Shown piece by piece: positions 1-7,262 of a stretch of 11,309 bases of DNA. Both the position numbers and the translations under genes were made by a program. Position 1 is the first letter of the stretch. Every line of letters begins with the position of its first letter. The DNA is from Thiodiazotropha sp037382065 (lineage in GTDB: Bacteria; Pseudomonadota; Gammaproteobacteria; Chromatiales; Chromatiaceae), in NCBI GenBank assembly GCA_037382065.1, contig JARRQF010000101.1, positions 1 through 11,309 of the forward strand. Direction: 5' to 3'. Under the pieces are notes generated by a model. It was not told where the DNA came from and did no database searches. It saw only the letters and a program-made list of their open reading frames with translations.

Positions 1-2
1 GT

Positions 3-68
3 TCGGCAGGTGGAGCAACGATTGAGACCTTGCGTAAGTCTGTAGAAAATCAGGCTACGCCTGATTAG
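3..68 (+). CDS. 3' end of an upstream gene (C-terminal 21 residues), possibly mfd
   Basis: An open frame enters from the left edge and ends at TAG 66-68; its last residues are SAGGATIETLRKSVENQATPD. An intrinsic terminator starts 10 nt after the stop, as expected at the end of a real gene. The tail itself is not diagnostic. In several gammaproteobacteria csiV lies just downstream of mfd (transcription-repair coupling factor), so Mfd is the best guess, made from synteny and not from recognisable Mfd sequence. Confidence 0.5.
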   Translation, partial: SAGGATIETLRKSVENQATPD

Positions 69-77
69 CCCTTTCAT

Positions 78-103
78 CCCCGCCCGCATTGGGCGAGGGT
101 TTT
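78..103 (+). terminator. Rho-independent terminator after the upstream gene
   Basis: CCC-CGCCC (78-85), loop GCATT (86-90), GGGCG-A-GGG (91-99) form an 8-bp GC-rich stem with one bulged A, followed directly by TTTT (100-103). It sits 10 nt after the stop at 68, so it likely ends the upstream transcript and separates it from csiV. Confidence 0.8.
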
Positions 104-176
104 CGGGCTATTCTGCTAATATCCAATAACCGCTACGCGCCCATCAATTTTAGGCGCACTCATTTAGGCCCATTTC

Positions 177-923
177 ATGATCGACAAAATTAAACAAACT
201 TCGTTACTCTTACTTGGCCTGATACTGTCGTGTCCATTGAGTGTATCTGCTGACACTGGCCCTTGGTATCAGTTCGAAGTCCTGGTTTTTCAACGCATTG
301 CTCCCGGAGCCGGGTCAACTGAAAGCTGGAAAGCTGATCCCGGAACACCTTCCCAGGTGGGCGCAGCCTACCTCTCTCGCGGCCCAGCGCTGGTCAATAA
401 CAAGCCTGTCGCTTACCGCACGCTACCGGCTGAGAAAAGAGTTTTAAATGGTGCCTGGGGTGTGATGCGTAGATCGCGGGATTATCGCCCACTCTACCAT
501 GTCGCCTGGCGTCAGCAGGTCAAAAGCCCGAATCAGGCCAAGCCAATCTACTTCAGCCTGAAACCCAAAAATGGGGCTCCTGTTTCGGATACCAATCCTC
601 CCTTACTAGAGGGCACAATAAAATTTGGTATCAAACGCTATCTCCACCTGGAGACTGATATTATACTGAGGAAAACCATCAACGACAGCCAGCCAGATGA
701 TTCGGATGGGTATCGTTATGGTCCTACAATCAGAAGCTACCGTATGCAAGATAGTCGGCGCATGCGTAGTGGCAAACTGCACTATCTCGATCATCCTGTA
801 CTGGGAGTGTTGGCTATCGCTAAACGTTATAAAATGCCAGCGCCCGTAGTAGAAAAGCCCCTTCAGCCAGAGGAACCCTCCCTCACTCCAGCCAACGAGC
901 CCCAGACCACTCCCGGTGGATAG
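177..923 (+). CDS. csiV: CsiV-family periplasmic (peptidoglycan-binding) protein
   Basis: CsiV was described in Vibrio cholerae as a periplasmic cell-shape protein needed for growth with D-amino acids, acting with the LpoA-PBP1A peptidoglycan synthase. The 248-aa product has a Sec signal peptide (hydrophobic residues ~9-20) with a likely cleavage after VSA at residue 25. The family landmarks follow: WYQFEVLVF (30-38), the LNGAW...SRDYRPLYHVAW block (90-111), LEGTIKF..KRYLHLETDI (144-162) and SRRMRSGKLHYLDHPVLGVL (193-212). The last ~28 residues are Pro/Glu-rich and probably disordered. The Shine-Dalgarno is weak (TTTAGG ~8 nt before ATG). The gene ends 6 nt from the convergent lipoprotein gene. 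Family assignment is strong; the exact role in this organism is by homology. Confidence 0.85.
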   Translation: MIDKIKQTSLLLLGLILSCPLSVSADTGPWYQFEVLVFQRIAPGAGSTESWKADPGTPSQVGAAYLSRGPALVNNKPVAYRTLPAEKRVLNGAWGVMRRSRDYRPLYHVAWRQQVKSPNQAKPIYFSLKPKNGAPVSDTNPPLLEGTIKFGIKRYLHLETDIILRKTINDSQPDDSDGYRYGPTIRSYRMQDSRRMRSGKLHYLDHPVLGVLAIAKRYKMPAPVVEKPLQPEEPSLTPANEPQTTPGG

Positions 924-929
924 CAGCAA

Positions 930-1538
930 TTAATTGAAAGCTCCCCCACGAATCTGCTTGGCAATCCGTTCAGCCAGTTTGCTGACAGCACGGTTAGCGG
1001 CGCTCACTCCCGCCTCTATTCCACTACCTGAAATTGCTTCATATAGTGTTATTTGCTGCATCTCAACAAGCCGGTTACTCCTTAGCTCAATAAGACTCCA
1101 GCGTACCTGTAGGCTTATCTGCTGCTCTTCCAAATCAAACCGATTAATGTGCAGATAGAGCTCAAAATCGGGCTTGACGCTCGATTGCCAGGGATAGGCA
1201 ATCACCTGAACCTTCTGCAATTGATGTTGCAGGCTATCGCAGATCAAGAGTTGTAGATTCTCCTGCAGAGATCCGGCCCATTGATCGAACTCATGCAGTT
1301 CAACCTGGTGCTGGGAGCGTCTTTCGACAATCTGTGGCTGATCCAAATATCTGGCCAGCGTCACGTTGGCAACACCAAGCAAAGGCACACCGGGCTGCGG
1401 TTTTAAATCGATCTGATCCGCACCCGGCGCTCCTTCATCCAGACGGTAAAATCGGGTGGGCTTAGAGGTACCGGCACAGCCAGCCAGGAATACGATGATT
1501 AACATCGCCAGTATCCAATTTATCAGACTATTTCTCAT
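930..1538 (-). CDS. PqiC/LinN-like ABC transport auxiliary lipoprotein
   Basis: A 202-aa lipoprotein: hydrophobic signal (residues ~5-18) and lipobox LAGC with the lipidated Cys at 21, so it is probably anchored to the outer membrane (C-A follows, no Asp at +2). The body matches the ABC-type transport auxiliary lipoprotein family (PqiC, LinN), including FYRLDE near the N-terminus and YLDQPQIVERR...FDQWAGSLQENL (64-95). It is the last gene of a four-gene transporter operon, starting 5 nt after the MCE gene stops. In such systems the lipoprotein is thought to receive or dock the MCE protein at the outer membrane. It ends tail to tail with csiV. The family is confident; its substrate is not visible. 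Confidence 0.85.
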   Translation of the reverse strand: MRNSLINWILAMLIIVFLAGCAGTSKPTRFYRLDEGAPGADQIDLKPQPGVPLLGVANVTLARYLDQPQIVERRSQHQVELHEFDQWAGSLQENLQLLICDSLQHQLQKVQVIAYPWQSSVKPDFELYLHINRFDLEEQQISLQVRWSLIELRSNRLVEMQQITLYEAISGSGIEAGVSAANRAVSKLAERIAKQIRGGAFN

Positions 1539-1543
1539 AGGTA

Positions 1544-2554
1544 TTACTGTTTCCCCTGAATCAGCGCCTCAGGATGACGCTCAAGATACTCAGACATATT
1601 GCGAATCGAACGAGCAGCTGCTCCCAATTCACGTAGGGCCAGATTCATTTGAGTCATCACTTCTGAATCCTGACTTAAAATGCGATCAGCTGAATCCGCC
1701 ACCTTACTGACCTGTGTAAAGGCTTGATCGCCACTCACCATGGTTTTATCCCAACTGGCAAAAGCTCCTGATAAATTCTGCTCGGTGGTCGCAATAAATG
1801 TCTGAGTATGAATTGCGGTTCGGCTAACCTCTTTGAGCATTAATTGCGCCTCGGTCAGAGTCGCATTACTGTTCTCAAGCAATACAGGAGCCTCCTGGGC
1901 AAGTAACTGAGTTATCTGATTCAACCGCTCTGATGCCACGACCAGTGAATCGATGGCACGCTTAACATCGCCATCAGCCAGCATCTTGTCAATACTATCC
2001 AATATCCCTGAAACACGTTGAGTGATTCGCTCTATCGGAATTTGCTCTATTGCAGTCGCCAGCTTCTCCATACCCGATTGAACAGTGGGTATTTCTGGGT
2101 AGCGATCATCCTCATTAACCAGCCTGATCGGAGTGTCCGGCTGAAAATCCAACTCAACCTCCAGCTTTCCAGTTACCAAGCTTTGCAAGTTAAGCCTCGC
2201 CCTAAGACCCTGCTTAATCAGATGATCGAGTTCCAATGGATCATTTTCATCAGTAATGACACCATTAACCTCTAACTGGGAGTCTTCAATGCTGATAATC
2301 ACAGGAATTCTGAACTTCTGAGGCTCCTCAAAATAGGTAATCGACATCGACTCAACATGCCCTATCTTGACCCCGCGAAAATTAACCGGCGAGCCTACCT
2401 GCAAACCTTTGACATTCCCTTCAAAGAATAGAATAAATTGCATGGATTTTTCTCCTAGGCTACCACTTGAGAGGATAAAAACAGCAGCTATCCCTAGGAT
2501 AAGTGTTGCCAGCGCAAAGGCTCCGATGAGGGTTGGGCTAATCTTTGATTGCAT
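1544..2554 (-). CDS. MCE-domain (MlaD/LinM-like) periplasmic lipid-binding protein
   Basis: This is the substrate-carrying component of a lipid ABC importer or exporter. The 336-aa product has one N-terminal membrane helix (residues ~10-30), then a single MCE domain (~39-136) with the typical GNVKGLQVGSPVNFRGVKIG core. A long helical, coiled-coil-prone region follows, ending in YLERHPEALIQGK, a tail common in this MCE subgroup. MCE proteins form hexameric rings and, with long helices, tubes that span the periplasm. An ATG 54 nt upstream (2608) would overlap the ATPase gene; I prefer ATG 2554 because it has a good Shine-Dalgarno and gives the usual short cytoplasmic N-terminus. It lies between the ATPase and lipoprotein genes. 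Confidence 0.9.
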   Translation of the reverse strand: MQSKISPTLIGAFALATLILGIAAVFILSSGSLGEKSMQFILFFEGNVKGLQVGSPVNFRGVKIGHVESMSITYFEEPQKFRIPVIISIEDSQLEVNGVITDENDPLELDHLIKQGLRARLNLQSLVTGKLEVELDFQPDTPIRLVNEDDRYPEIPTVQSGMEKLATAIEQIPIERITQRVSGILDSIDKMLADGDVKRAIDSLVVASERLNQITQLLAQEAPVLLENSNATLTEAQLMLKEVSRTAIHTQTFIATTEQNLSGAFASWDKTMVSGDQAFTQVSKVADSADRILSQDSEVMTQMNLALRELGAAARSIRNMSEYLERHPEALIQGKQ

Positions 2555-2564
2555 ATTATCTCTA

Positions 2565-2570
2565 TTCCTC
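2565..2570 (-). promoter_or_regulatory. Shine-Dalgarno that fixes the MCE gene start
   Basis: GAGGAA on the minus strand sits 10 nt before ATG 2554. No comparable site precedes the alternative in-frame ATG at 2608, which lies inside the ATPase gene. Confidence 0.65.
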
Positions 2571-2585
2571 TTCAACCTAGTGTGG

Positions 2586-3383
2586 TCAACTGCGGAATCC
2601 AGATTCAATACCCCGGGTTAGAAACTCCCGGACTTTCGGGTCCTCTGTCTTCTCCAGCAATTCACTGGGGTTTCCTTGGGCAATCATTGTTTTCGTGTCC
2701 GGATCAAGAAACACCGAATCACTGCCAATAGTAAAGATACTCGCGAGTTCATGGGTGACTACTACGATAGTGGTTCCGAGACTCTCACTCAGCTCAATAA
2801 TCAGATCGTCCAGACGCTTGGCACTGACTGGATCCAGGCCTGCCGAGGGTTCATCAAAAAGTAATAGTTCTGGATCAAGAGCCATAGCCCTCGCCAACCC
2901 AGCACGTTTTTGCATTCCTCCACTGATCTCGGAAGGAAAATAATCCTCAAATCCCTTCAAACCAACCAGAGAAAGTTTGTATGACACCAATTCACGCACT
3001 TCTGATGGCAATAGCTGGGTATAGGTTTCAAGCGGCAAGGCAATGTTTTGCGCCAATGTCATATTCGTCCACAATGCACCACTCTGATAAAGCACTCCCA
3101 TACGCCGCATAATCTGATGTCGTCCAACCAGATCGAGTTCCCAGAAAGAGCTGCCTTGATAACGGATCTCTCCCTGAGCCGGCTCGATCAATCCAATCAG
3201 ATGCCTCAACAGGGTACTCTTTCCGCAGCCACTACCTCCCATAATGATGAAGATATCACCACGTTTGATCTTAAAATTAAGGTTCTGTTGGATGACAAAG
3301 CTGCCATAGGCCATACTTAAGTCTGACACTTCGATATGCGGTAGATCCTGAGTGGCAAGATTCGATGCTCGCTCTGTGCCCAT
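2586..3383 (-). CDS. MlaF/LinL-like lipid transporter ATPase
   Basis: Cytoplasmic ATP-hydrolysing subunit of the MCE transporter. All nucleotide-binding motifs are intact in the 265-aa product: aromatic A-loop Y26, Walker A GGSGCGKST (49-57), Q-loop Q100, signature SGGMQKR (154-160), Walker B LLLFDEP with catalytic Glu 178, D-loop SAGLD (180-184) and H-loop His 211. The C-terminal DPKVREFLTRG is typical of MlaF-type ATPases. The start has AAGGA 10 nt upstream. It lies 82 nt after the permease stop and 31 nt before the MCE gene, consistent with one operon. The arrangement permease-ATPase-MCE-lipoprotein matches the LinKLMN system of sphingomonads and related pseudomonad loci. Confidence 0.92.
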   Translation of the reverse strand: MGTERASNLATQDLPHIEVSDLSMAYGSFVIQQNLNFKIKRGDIFIIMGGSGCGKSTLLRHLIGLIEPAQGEIRYQGSSFWELDLVGRHQIMRRMGVLYQSGALWTNMTLAQNIALPLETYTQLLPSEVRELVSYKLSLVGLKGFEDYFPSEISGGMQKRAGLARAMALDPELLLFDEPSAGLDPVSAKRLDDLIIELSESLGTTIVVVTHELASIFTIGSDSVFLDPDTKTMIAQGNPSELLEKTEDPKVREFLTRGIESGFRS

Positions 3384-3465
3384 TAACCTAGAGTCCTTGC
3401 CACATTTTTGATTTCACCCAATGGGTAACCCTGTATATCGAAGCTATTTTCTTCATTTTTTAAGT

Positions 3466-4608
3466 TTAAATGCCCAATTGATTAAACAATATCGTGCTAA
3501 TGGCATCCCATATCACAATAAGCAATATCGCAGTGACCATGGCCGAAGTTGTCGCATGACCTACTGCTGATGAGTCTTTACCACTCTGCAGTCCTCGCAG
3601 ACAACCAGACATGGCAATAACCACTGCGAATAGGAAGCTTTTTACTAGTCCTGTCAGTAGATCTATCAAGTCGATGGATTCACGCGTCTGGATCAGGTAT
3701 TCAAGAAGTGAAATGTCCAGCACCAGAACCCCCACAAGAAGGCCTCCTAAAATACCTAGAAGATTGGCCCAAATGGTTAGCAATGGCAACATGATAATCA
3801 GTGCAAGTGTGCGGGGTAGCACGAGAAAATCGATGATAGAGATACCAAAGGTCTTCAATGCATCGAGTTCGTCATTTACCTGCATACTACCCAATTGAGC
3901 CGCATAGGCTGAGCCTGTACGGCCCGCCATGATGATCGCCGTCATCATCGCCCCCATTTCTCGCACGGCTCCCAAAGCCACTAGATTGGCGACATAAATC
4001 TCTGCGCCAAACATCTGCAACTGCATCGCGCCGACAAATGCCAGTACCGCACCGACAAGAACAGCAATCAAGCTGACAATCGGTAGGGCATCGGGGCCTG
4101 CTGCCTGCAGAAACTGCAAAAAATCGCTATTTCGAAAACGTGCTCTTCCCTGTAACAAACGGAGAAATGAGAGCAGCAACTCTCCAGCAAACTCGGTAAA
4201 CCGGACTGATTCCTGCCACCCAGCCAGCACGCCCTCTCCCATGCGATAAAGTATCGAAAAGCGCGCTACTTGACGACGTGCTCCCTTGCGTTCCACAACC
4301 GCCTGTCCCAGCCCTAGTAATCTATTGACACCATCCGGTAAACCCGTCGTATCCAGCAATAGATTGTTATCACGGCAGAAATCACTCAACAGCATTAACA
4401 GCGTGACGAATCGACTATCCCAGGCTCCTAATTGCTGAGTCTCCAGCTGAATCGCTTGCAAATTCTCCCGCCCAAGGAGTTCCAGCTTGAGCGACTGCCA
4501 ACCACACACTCGCCTGTGAATCGTCCAATCACCCGCAAATGCCAGCAGAGCCGTGCTTTTGGAAGGGTAAGATATGATCAGTGATTCATCTGTCACTGAG
4601 AATGCCAT
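3466..4608 (-). CDS. MlaE/LinK-like permease with fused N-terminal STAS-like domain
   Basis: Inner-membrane permease of the MCE transporter, first gene of its operon. Residues ~1-105 are soluble and resemble a STAS domain (FAGDWTIHR at 24-32, LETQQLGAWDSR at 55-66), the fold supplied separately by MlaB in the E. coli Mla system. Residues ~120-380 form the MlaE domain with five or so membrane helices and the signature REMGAMMTA..MAGRTGSAYAAQLG (216-240), then VNDELDALKTFG, and near the C-terminus SSAVGHATTSAMV. At 380 aa it is about 120 longer than E. coli MlaE, as expected for the fusion. The Shine-Dalgarno is modest (AGG ~9 nt before ATG). Transcription probably starts in the divergent spacer 4609-4710. 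The substrate is not predictable from sequence; phospholipid is the default for the family. Confidence 0.9.
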   Translation of the reverse strand: MAFSVTDESLIISYPSKSTALLAFAGDWTIHRRVCGWQSLKLELLGRENLQAIQLETQQLGAWDSRFVTLLMLLSDFCRDNNLLLDTTGLPDGVNRLLGLGQAVVERKGARRQVARFSILYRMGEGVLAGWQESVRFTEFAGELLLSFLRLLQGRARFRNSDFLQFLQAAGPDALPIVSLIAVLVGAVLAFVGAMQLQMFGAEIYVANLVALGAVREMGAMMTAIIMAGRTGSAYAAQLGSMQVNDELDALKTFGISIIDFLVLPRTLALIIMLPLLTIWANLLGILGGLLVGVLVLDISLLEYLIQTRESIDLIDLLTGLVKSFLFAVVIAMSGCLRGLQSGKDSSAVGHATTSAMVTAILLIVIWDAISTILFNQLGI

Positions 4609-4710
4609 GTGTGATACCTGTCATGAGCCGCATTACTGCTACCTCAGTAGTGACCAGCAAAATATAAGTTATTCTTAACATAAAAGGATGCCATCTGATA
4701 GTCTAAGGGC
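4609..4710. promoter_or_regulatory. Divergent promoter region between the lipid transporter and 2PGK-like operons
   Basis: This 102-nt spacer must hold the start signals for both divergent operons. The central part (4659-4686) is AT-rich. A small inverted repeat TACTG-CTACCT-CAGTA lies at 4634-4649. I found no -35/-10 pair close to consensus on either strand, so only the location, not the exact promoters, is supported. Confidence 0.35.
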
Positions 4711-5904
4711 ATGGCTAAAACTCTCATCATTAACACATCTGATCAAACACGCACTCCGTTTCTAAGAGGAATCTTAACTCGCTCTCTAACTGACGCAGGT
4801 CTTTCATTTGAGGGTGCCTACCAGCTCTCTTCAAGCATTCGTCAACAGATCAATGGGAAAGATGAGTTAACAACCCGCGAGTTGCGAGAGTTAGTACTGA
4901 AAAAACTCAAGCAACAGGAACAACATGATGTCATTGAGAGCTATGAAAGCACAGCACCTGCAGCCATTGAAATTATGGTGCAAGACCGAAAAGGAAACAG
5001 ACGTCCTTTCTCAATTATTGAACATCAACAAACCTTGGAATCAACCGGGCTTAGTAGCGATAAAGCAGCATTAATCACCCAGTCGGTCTATCTGGAACTG
5101 CTTGAATCTTATCAGAAAGGGATAAGCAGCCGTTCAATAGGCAAACTAACCTATGAGAACCTAAAGCAGCGATATGGCAAGAACGCAGCCAACCATTACC
5201 TGGTTTGGATCGATTACAAACACTCAAAACGGCCACTTATCTTACTGATTGGAGGGACTACCGGTTGTGGCAAAAGCACCATATCGACAGAAGTAGCCCA
5301 TCGTCTGAATATCATTCGCACCCAATCGACAGACATGTTACGAGAAGTCATGCGCATGATGATACCCCAGCGGCTGATACCCGAATTACATAGCTCCTCC
5401 TTCAATGCCTGGCGAAATATTCCTGACCAGCGAGAAACAGGCGGTACAACTGAAGAGAAAATGATCCACGGCTATCTACATCAATCAGAACTGGTTTCAC
5501 TGCCTTGTGAAGCCGTTGTAAAGCGCGCTCTGAAAGAGCGCGTCTCTTTGATTCTAGAAGGTGTACATGTCTCCCCGGCACTCTACACCCGGTTTCGTGA
5601 CACGAAGGATGCGGTCATCGTCCCCATCATGCTGGCGGTATTAAAACAAGACCAGCTAAAGCATCATTTGCAGGATCGAGGTGTCGCTGCTCCAGAGCGC
5701 AATGCCGAAAGTGACTATCTCTCCAATTTTGAATCGATTTGGATGCTGCAATCCCATTTATTATCGGAAGCAGACAACAACGCTGTACCGATCATAGCCA
5801 ACGAAAAGAGAGAAGTGACCACGGATCAAGTGATGCGGTCAATAATAGAAGTATTAGAGAAACGTTTTCACGCCAATGTCGATGAGGTATTTGGCTCTGA
5901 ATAA
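4711..5904 (+). CDS. 2-phosphoglycerate kinase-like protein with ATP-cone-like N-terminal domains
   Basis: Archaeal 2-phosphoglycerate kinase converts 2-phosphoglycerate and ATP to 2,3-bisphosphoglycerate, the precursor of cyclic 2,3-diphosphoglycerate. The plant LPA1 phytate-related proteins carry a homologous domain. The 397-aa product has a C-terminal P-loop kinase domain: Walker A GGTTGCGKST (181-190), the characteristic STDMLREVMR (206-215) and ILEGVHVSP (281-289). Residues ~85-165 look like an ATP-cone (MVQDRKGNRRPFS... SIGKLTYENLKQRYG), and residues ~1-75 may be a second, diverged copy. ATP-cones are nucleotide-sensing, which hints at allosteric control. A stop codon 9 nt upstream prevents extension of the start; the nearest SD-like AAGGG is only 1 nt from the ATG, so initiation looks unusual. 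It is followed closely by the mutase homologue. Family assignment is good; the substrate is unproven for a bacterial member. Confidence 0.8.
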   Translation: MAKTLIINTSDQTRTPFLRGILTRSLTDAGLSFEGAYQLSSSIRQQINGKDELTTRELRELVLKKLKQQEQHDVIESYESTAPAAIEIMVQDRKGNRRPFSIIEHQQTLESTGLSSDKAALITQSVYLELLESYQKGISSRSIGKLTYENLKQRYGKNAANHYLVWIDYKHSKRPLILLIGGTTGCGKSTISTEVAHRLNIIRTQSTDMLREVMRMMIPQRLIPELHSSSFNAWRNIPDQRETGGTTEEKMIHGYLHQSELVSLPCEAVVKRALKERVSLILEGVHVSPALYTRFRDTKDAVIVPIMLAVLKQDQLKHHLQDRGVAAPERNAESDYLSNFESIWMLQSHLLSEADNNAVPIIANEKREVTTDQVMRSIIEVLEKRFHANVDEVFGSE

Positions 5905-5911
5905 CCTGTTT

Positions 5912-5916
5912 AGGGG
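5912..5916 (+). promoter_or_regulatory. Shine-Dalgarno supporting a TTG start for the mutase homologue
   Basis: AGGGG lies 7 nt before TTG 5924-5926, in frame with the mutase coding region. The upstream in-frame ATGs (5876, 5882) overlap the 2PGK-like gene and lack a well-spaced SD. Confidence 0.55.
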
Positions 5917-5923
5917 TAATGAC

Positions 5924-7198
5924 TTGTTAACAACACGCAAAGGGCTAATGATCATACTCGATGGCCTTGGAGACAGAGGCATCCCCTCCTTTGGCGGCAA
6001 AACACCGTTGGAAGTCGCAGACACACCCAATATGGAGAGACTTGCCAGCGCCGGGCAGTGTGGTTTAGTAGACCCTCTTTTTCCCGGCATGCCGGTCGGA
6101 ACCCATACCGGAACCAGTCTACTATTTGGTCTCTCCCAACAACAGGCCATCAAACTAGCCAGGGGACCAGTCGAAGCCACAGGTGTTGGTCTGAACATTC
6201 GTGATAATGCGCTCTTCTTTCGTTGCAATTTCGCCACCCTAAAGAAGCATGAAGAGCATTACAAAATAATTGATCGACGAGCGGGACGAATCAACACTGA
6301 CACAGAAGCTTTGGCCGCAGAGATCGGCCATCTGGATCTGGGTGAGGGTATAACAGCAACTCTTCATCCGGCAACCCAACATCGGGTTGTACTTCAACTT
6401 AAAGGGCTGGGACTCTCCCATAAGATTAGCAACACTGACCCTGGAAATGAATATTCTGACAGAGGATTACTGACCTGTTATGCGAATAACCCCGCTGACG
6501 GTGATGCCGTTAGAACATCAAACGCAGTCAATCGGCTTATGGAGATTATCCATACCCGACTCGACAACCATCCAATTAATAAAAAAAGGCTAGAAAACGG
6601 CCTATTACCAGCCAATGGCATTATTTGCCGAAGCCCCGGCAAACGACCTTGTGTCACCCCTCTGATTCAACACCTCAATCTGAAGGCTGCCGTTATTTCT
6701 GGAGAACGGACCGTGCTTGGCTTAGGCAAGCTACTGGGCTATAAGCTATTCGAAAACCATCGATTCACGGCCAACAAAGAGACAGATCTGCTCGCAAAAA
6801 TAAAAGCAGTTAAGGAGGCACTCTCTAAGCATGATCTTGTCTACCTCCATATTAAAGCGACCGATCTATTCTCCCACGACCTGGATCCCAATGGAAAACG
6901 AGAGATGCTGGCAAAAATCGACGATGCAATCACCCCATTGCTCAGTGATGAACTGGTCATCGCAATTACCGCTGATCACAGTACCGATAGTAATACTGGA
7001 CGACACACGGGAGACCCTGTTCCCAGCCTGATCTACAACCCCATAGGGAGAATAGACGCTTGCCAATCATTTTCTGAAACAGCCTGTGCAATAGGTGGTC
7101 TGGGACGAATCAATAGCAGTGGTTTCCTCTTCACATTATTGGATCAGATGAATCGACTGGAGAATTTCAGACCCAAAGATAGCGCATTCATTCTCTAA
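5924..7198 (+). CDS. apgM: Archaeal-type cofactor-independent phosphoglycerate mutase (aPGM) homologue
   Basis: aPGM belongs to the alkaline phosphatase superfamily and interconverts 2- and 3-phosphoglycerate through a phospho-enzyme with two metal ions. From the TTG start the product is 424 aa. Family landmarks are metal-site DGLGDRG (13-19), RGPVEATG (80-87), RCNFAT (100-105), DRRAGRI (117-123), KATDLFSHD (311-319), ADHSTD (350-355) and HTGDPVP (361-367). The nucleophile region reads VGTHTGTSLLFG (58-69), where typical aPGMs have a GSD-x-AH-like motif: Thr 60 would replace the usual Ser and His 61 the Asp. So this is a divergent branch that may be a mutase or a related phosphatase/transferase. 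ATG 5876 is an alternative start overlapping the previous gene by 29 nt. The short distance suggests translational coupling to the 2PGK-like gene. Confidence 0.82.
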   Translation: MLTTRKGLMIILDGLGDRGIPSFGGKTPLEVADTPNMERLASAGQCGLVDPLFPGMPVGTHTGTSLLFGLSQQQAIKLARGPVEATGVGLNIRDNALFFRCNFATLKKHEEHYKIIDRRAGRINTDTEALAAEIGHLDLGEGITATLHPATQHRVVLQLKGLGLSHKISNTDPGNEYSDRGLLTCYANNPADGDAVRTSNAVNRLMEIIHTRLDNHPINKKRLENGLLPANGIICRSPGKRPCVTPLIQHLNLKAAVISGERTVLGLGKLLGYKLFENHRFTANKETDLLAKIKAVKEALSKHDLVYLHIKATDLFSHDLDPNGKREMLAKIDDAITPLLSDELVIAITADHSTDSNTGRHTGDPVPSLIYNPIGRIDACQSFSETACAIGGLGRINSSGFLFTLLDQMNRLENFRPKDSAFIL

Positions 7199-7262
7199 CC
7201 GTCTCAGTATTGCTTACATAATCTGAATAGCATCTTATACTTAATGGATAACCCCCCCAATA
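7199..7262 (+). promoter_or_regulatory. Spacer before ppk, possible weak regulatory repeats
   Basis: The 64-nt gap holds three similar 7-mers at about one helical turn: CTTACAT (7213-7219), CTGAATA (7223-7229), CTTATAC (7234-7240). They loosely resemble Pho-box half sites (CTGTCAT) but match only 4-5 of 7 bases and the first gap is 3 nt, not 4. There is no terminator, so read-through from the mutase gene is possible. Confidence 0.2.

Noticed and set aside
606..929. 107-codon minus-strand ORF antisense to csiV.
   Set aside because: Shadow of csiV, whose conserved motifs are on the plus strand; composition is not protein-like.
2555..2608. Longer MCE protein starting at ATG 2608.
   Set aside because: It overlaps the ATPase gene, lacks an SD and adds a charged leader unlike the family; ATG 2554 has GAGGAA 10 nt upstream.
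3416..3426. Palindrome ACCCAATGGGT in the permease-ATPase gap.
   Set aside because: Only a 5-bp stem with a 1-nt loop and no T-tract; too small to call a terminator or operator.
3388..3456. 22-codon ORF on the minus strand in the 82-nt gap between permease and ATPase genes (starts MKKIASIYRV).
   Set aside because: No Shine-Dalgarno, no recognisable family, and length within chance; the gap also holds the ATPase gene's own ribosome site.
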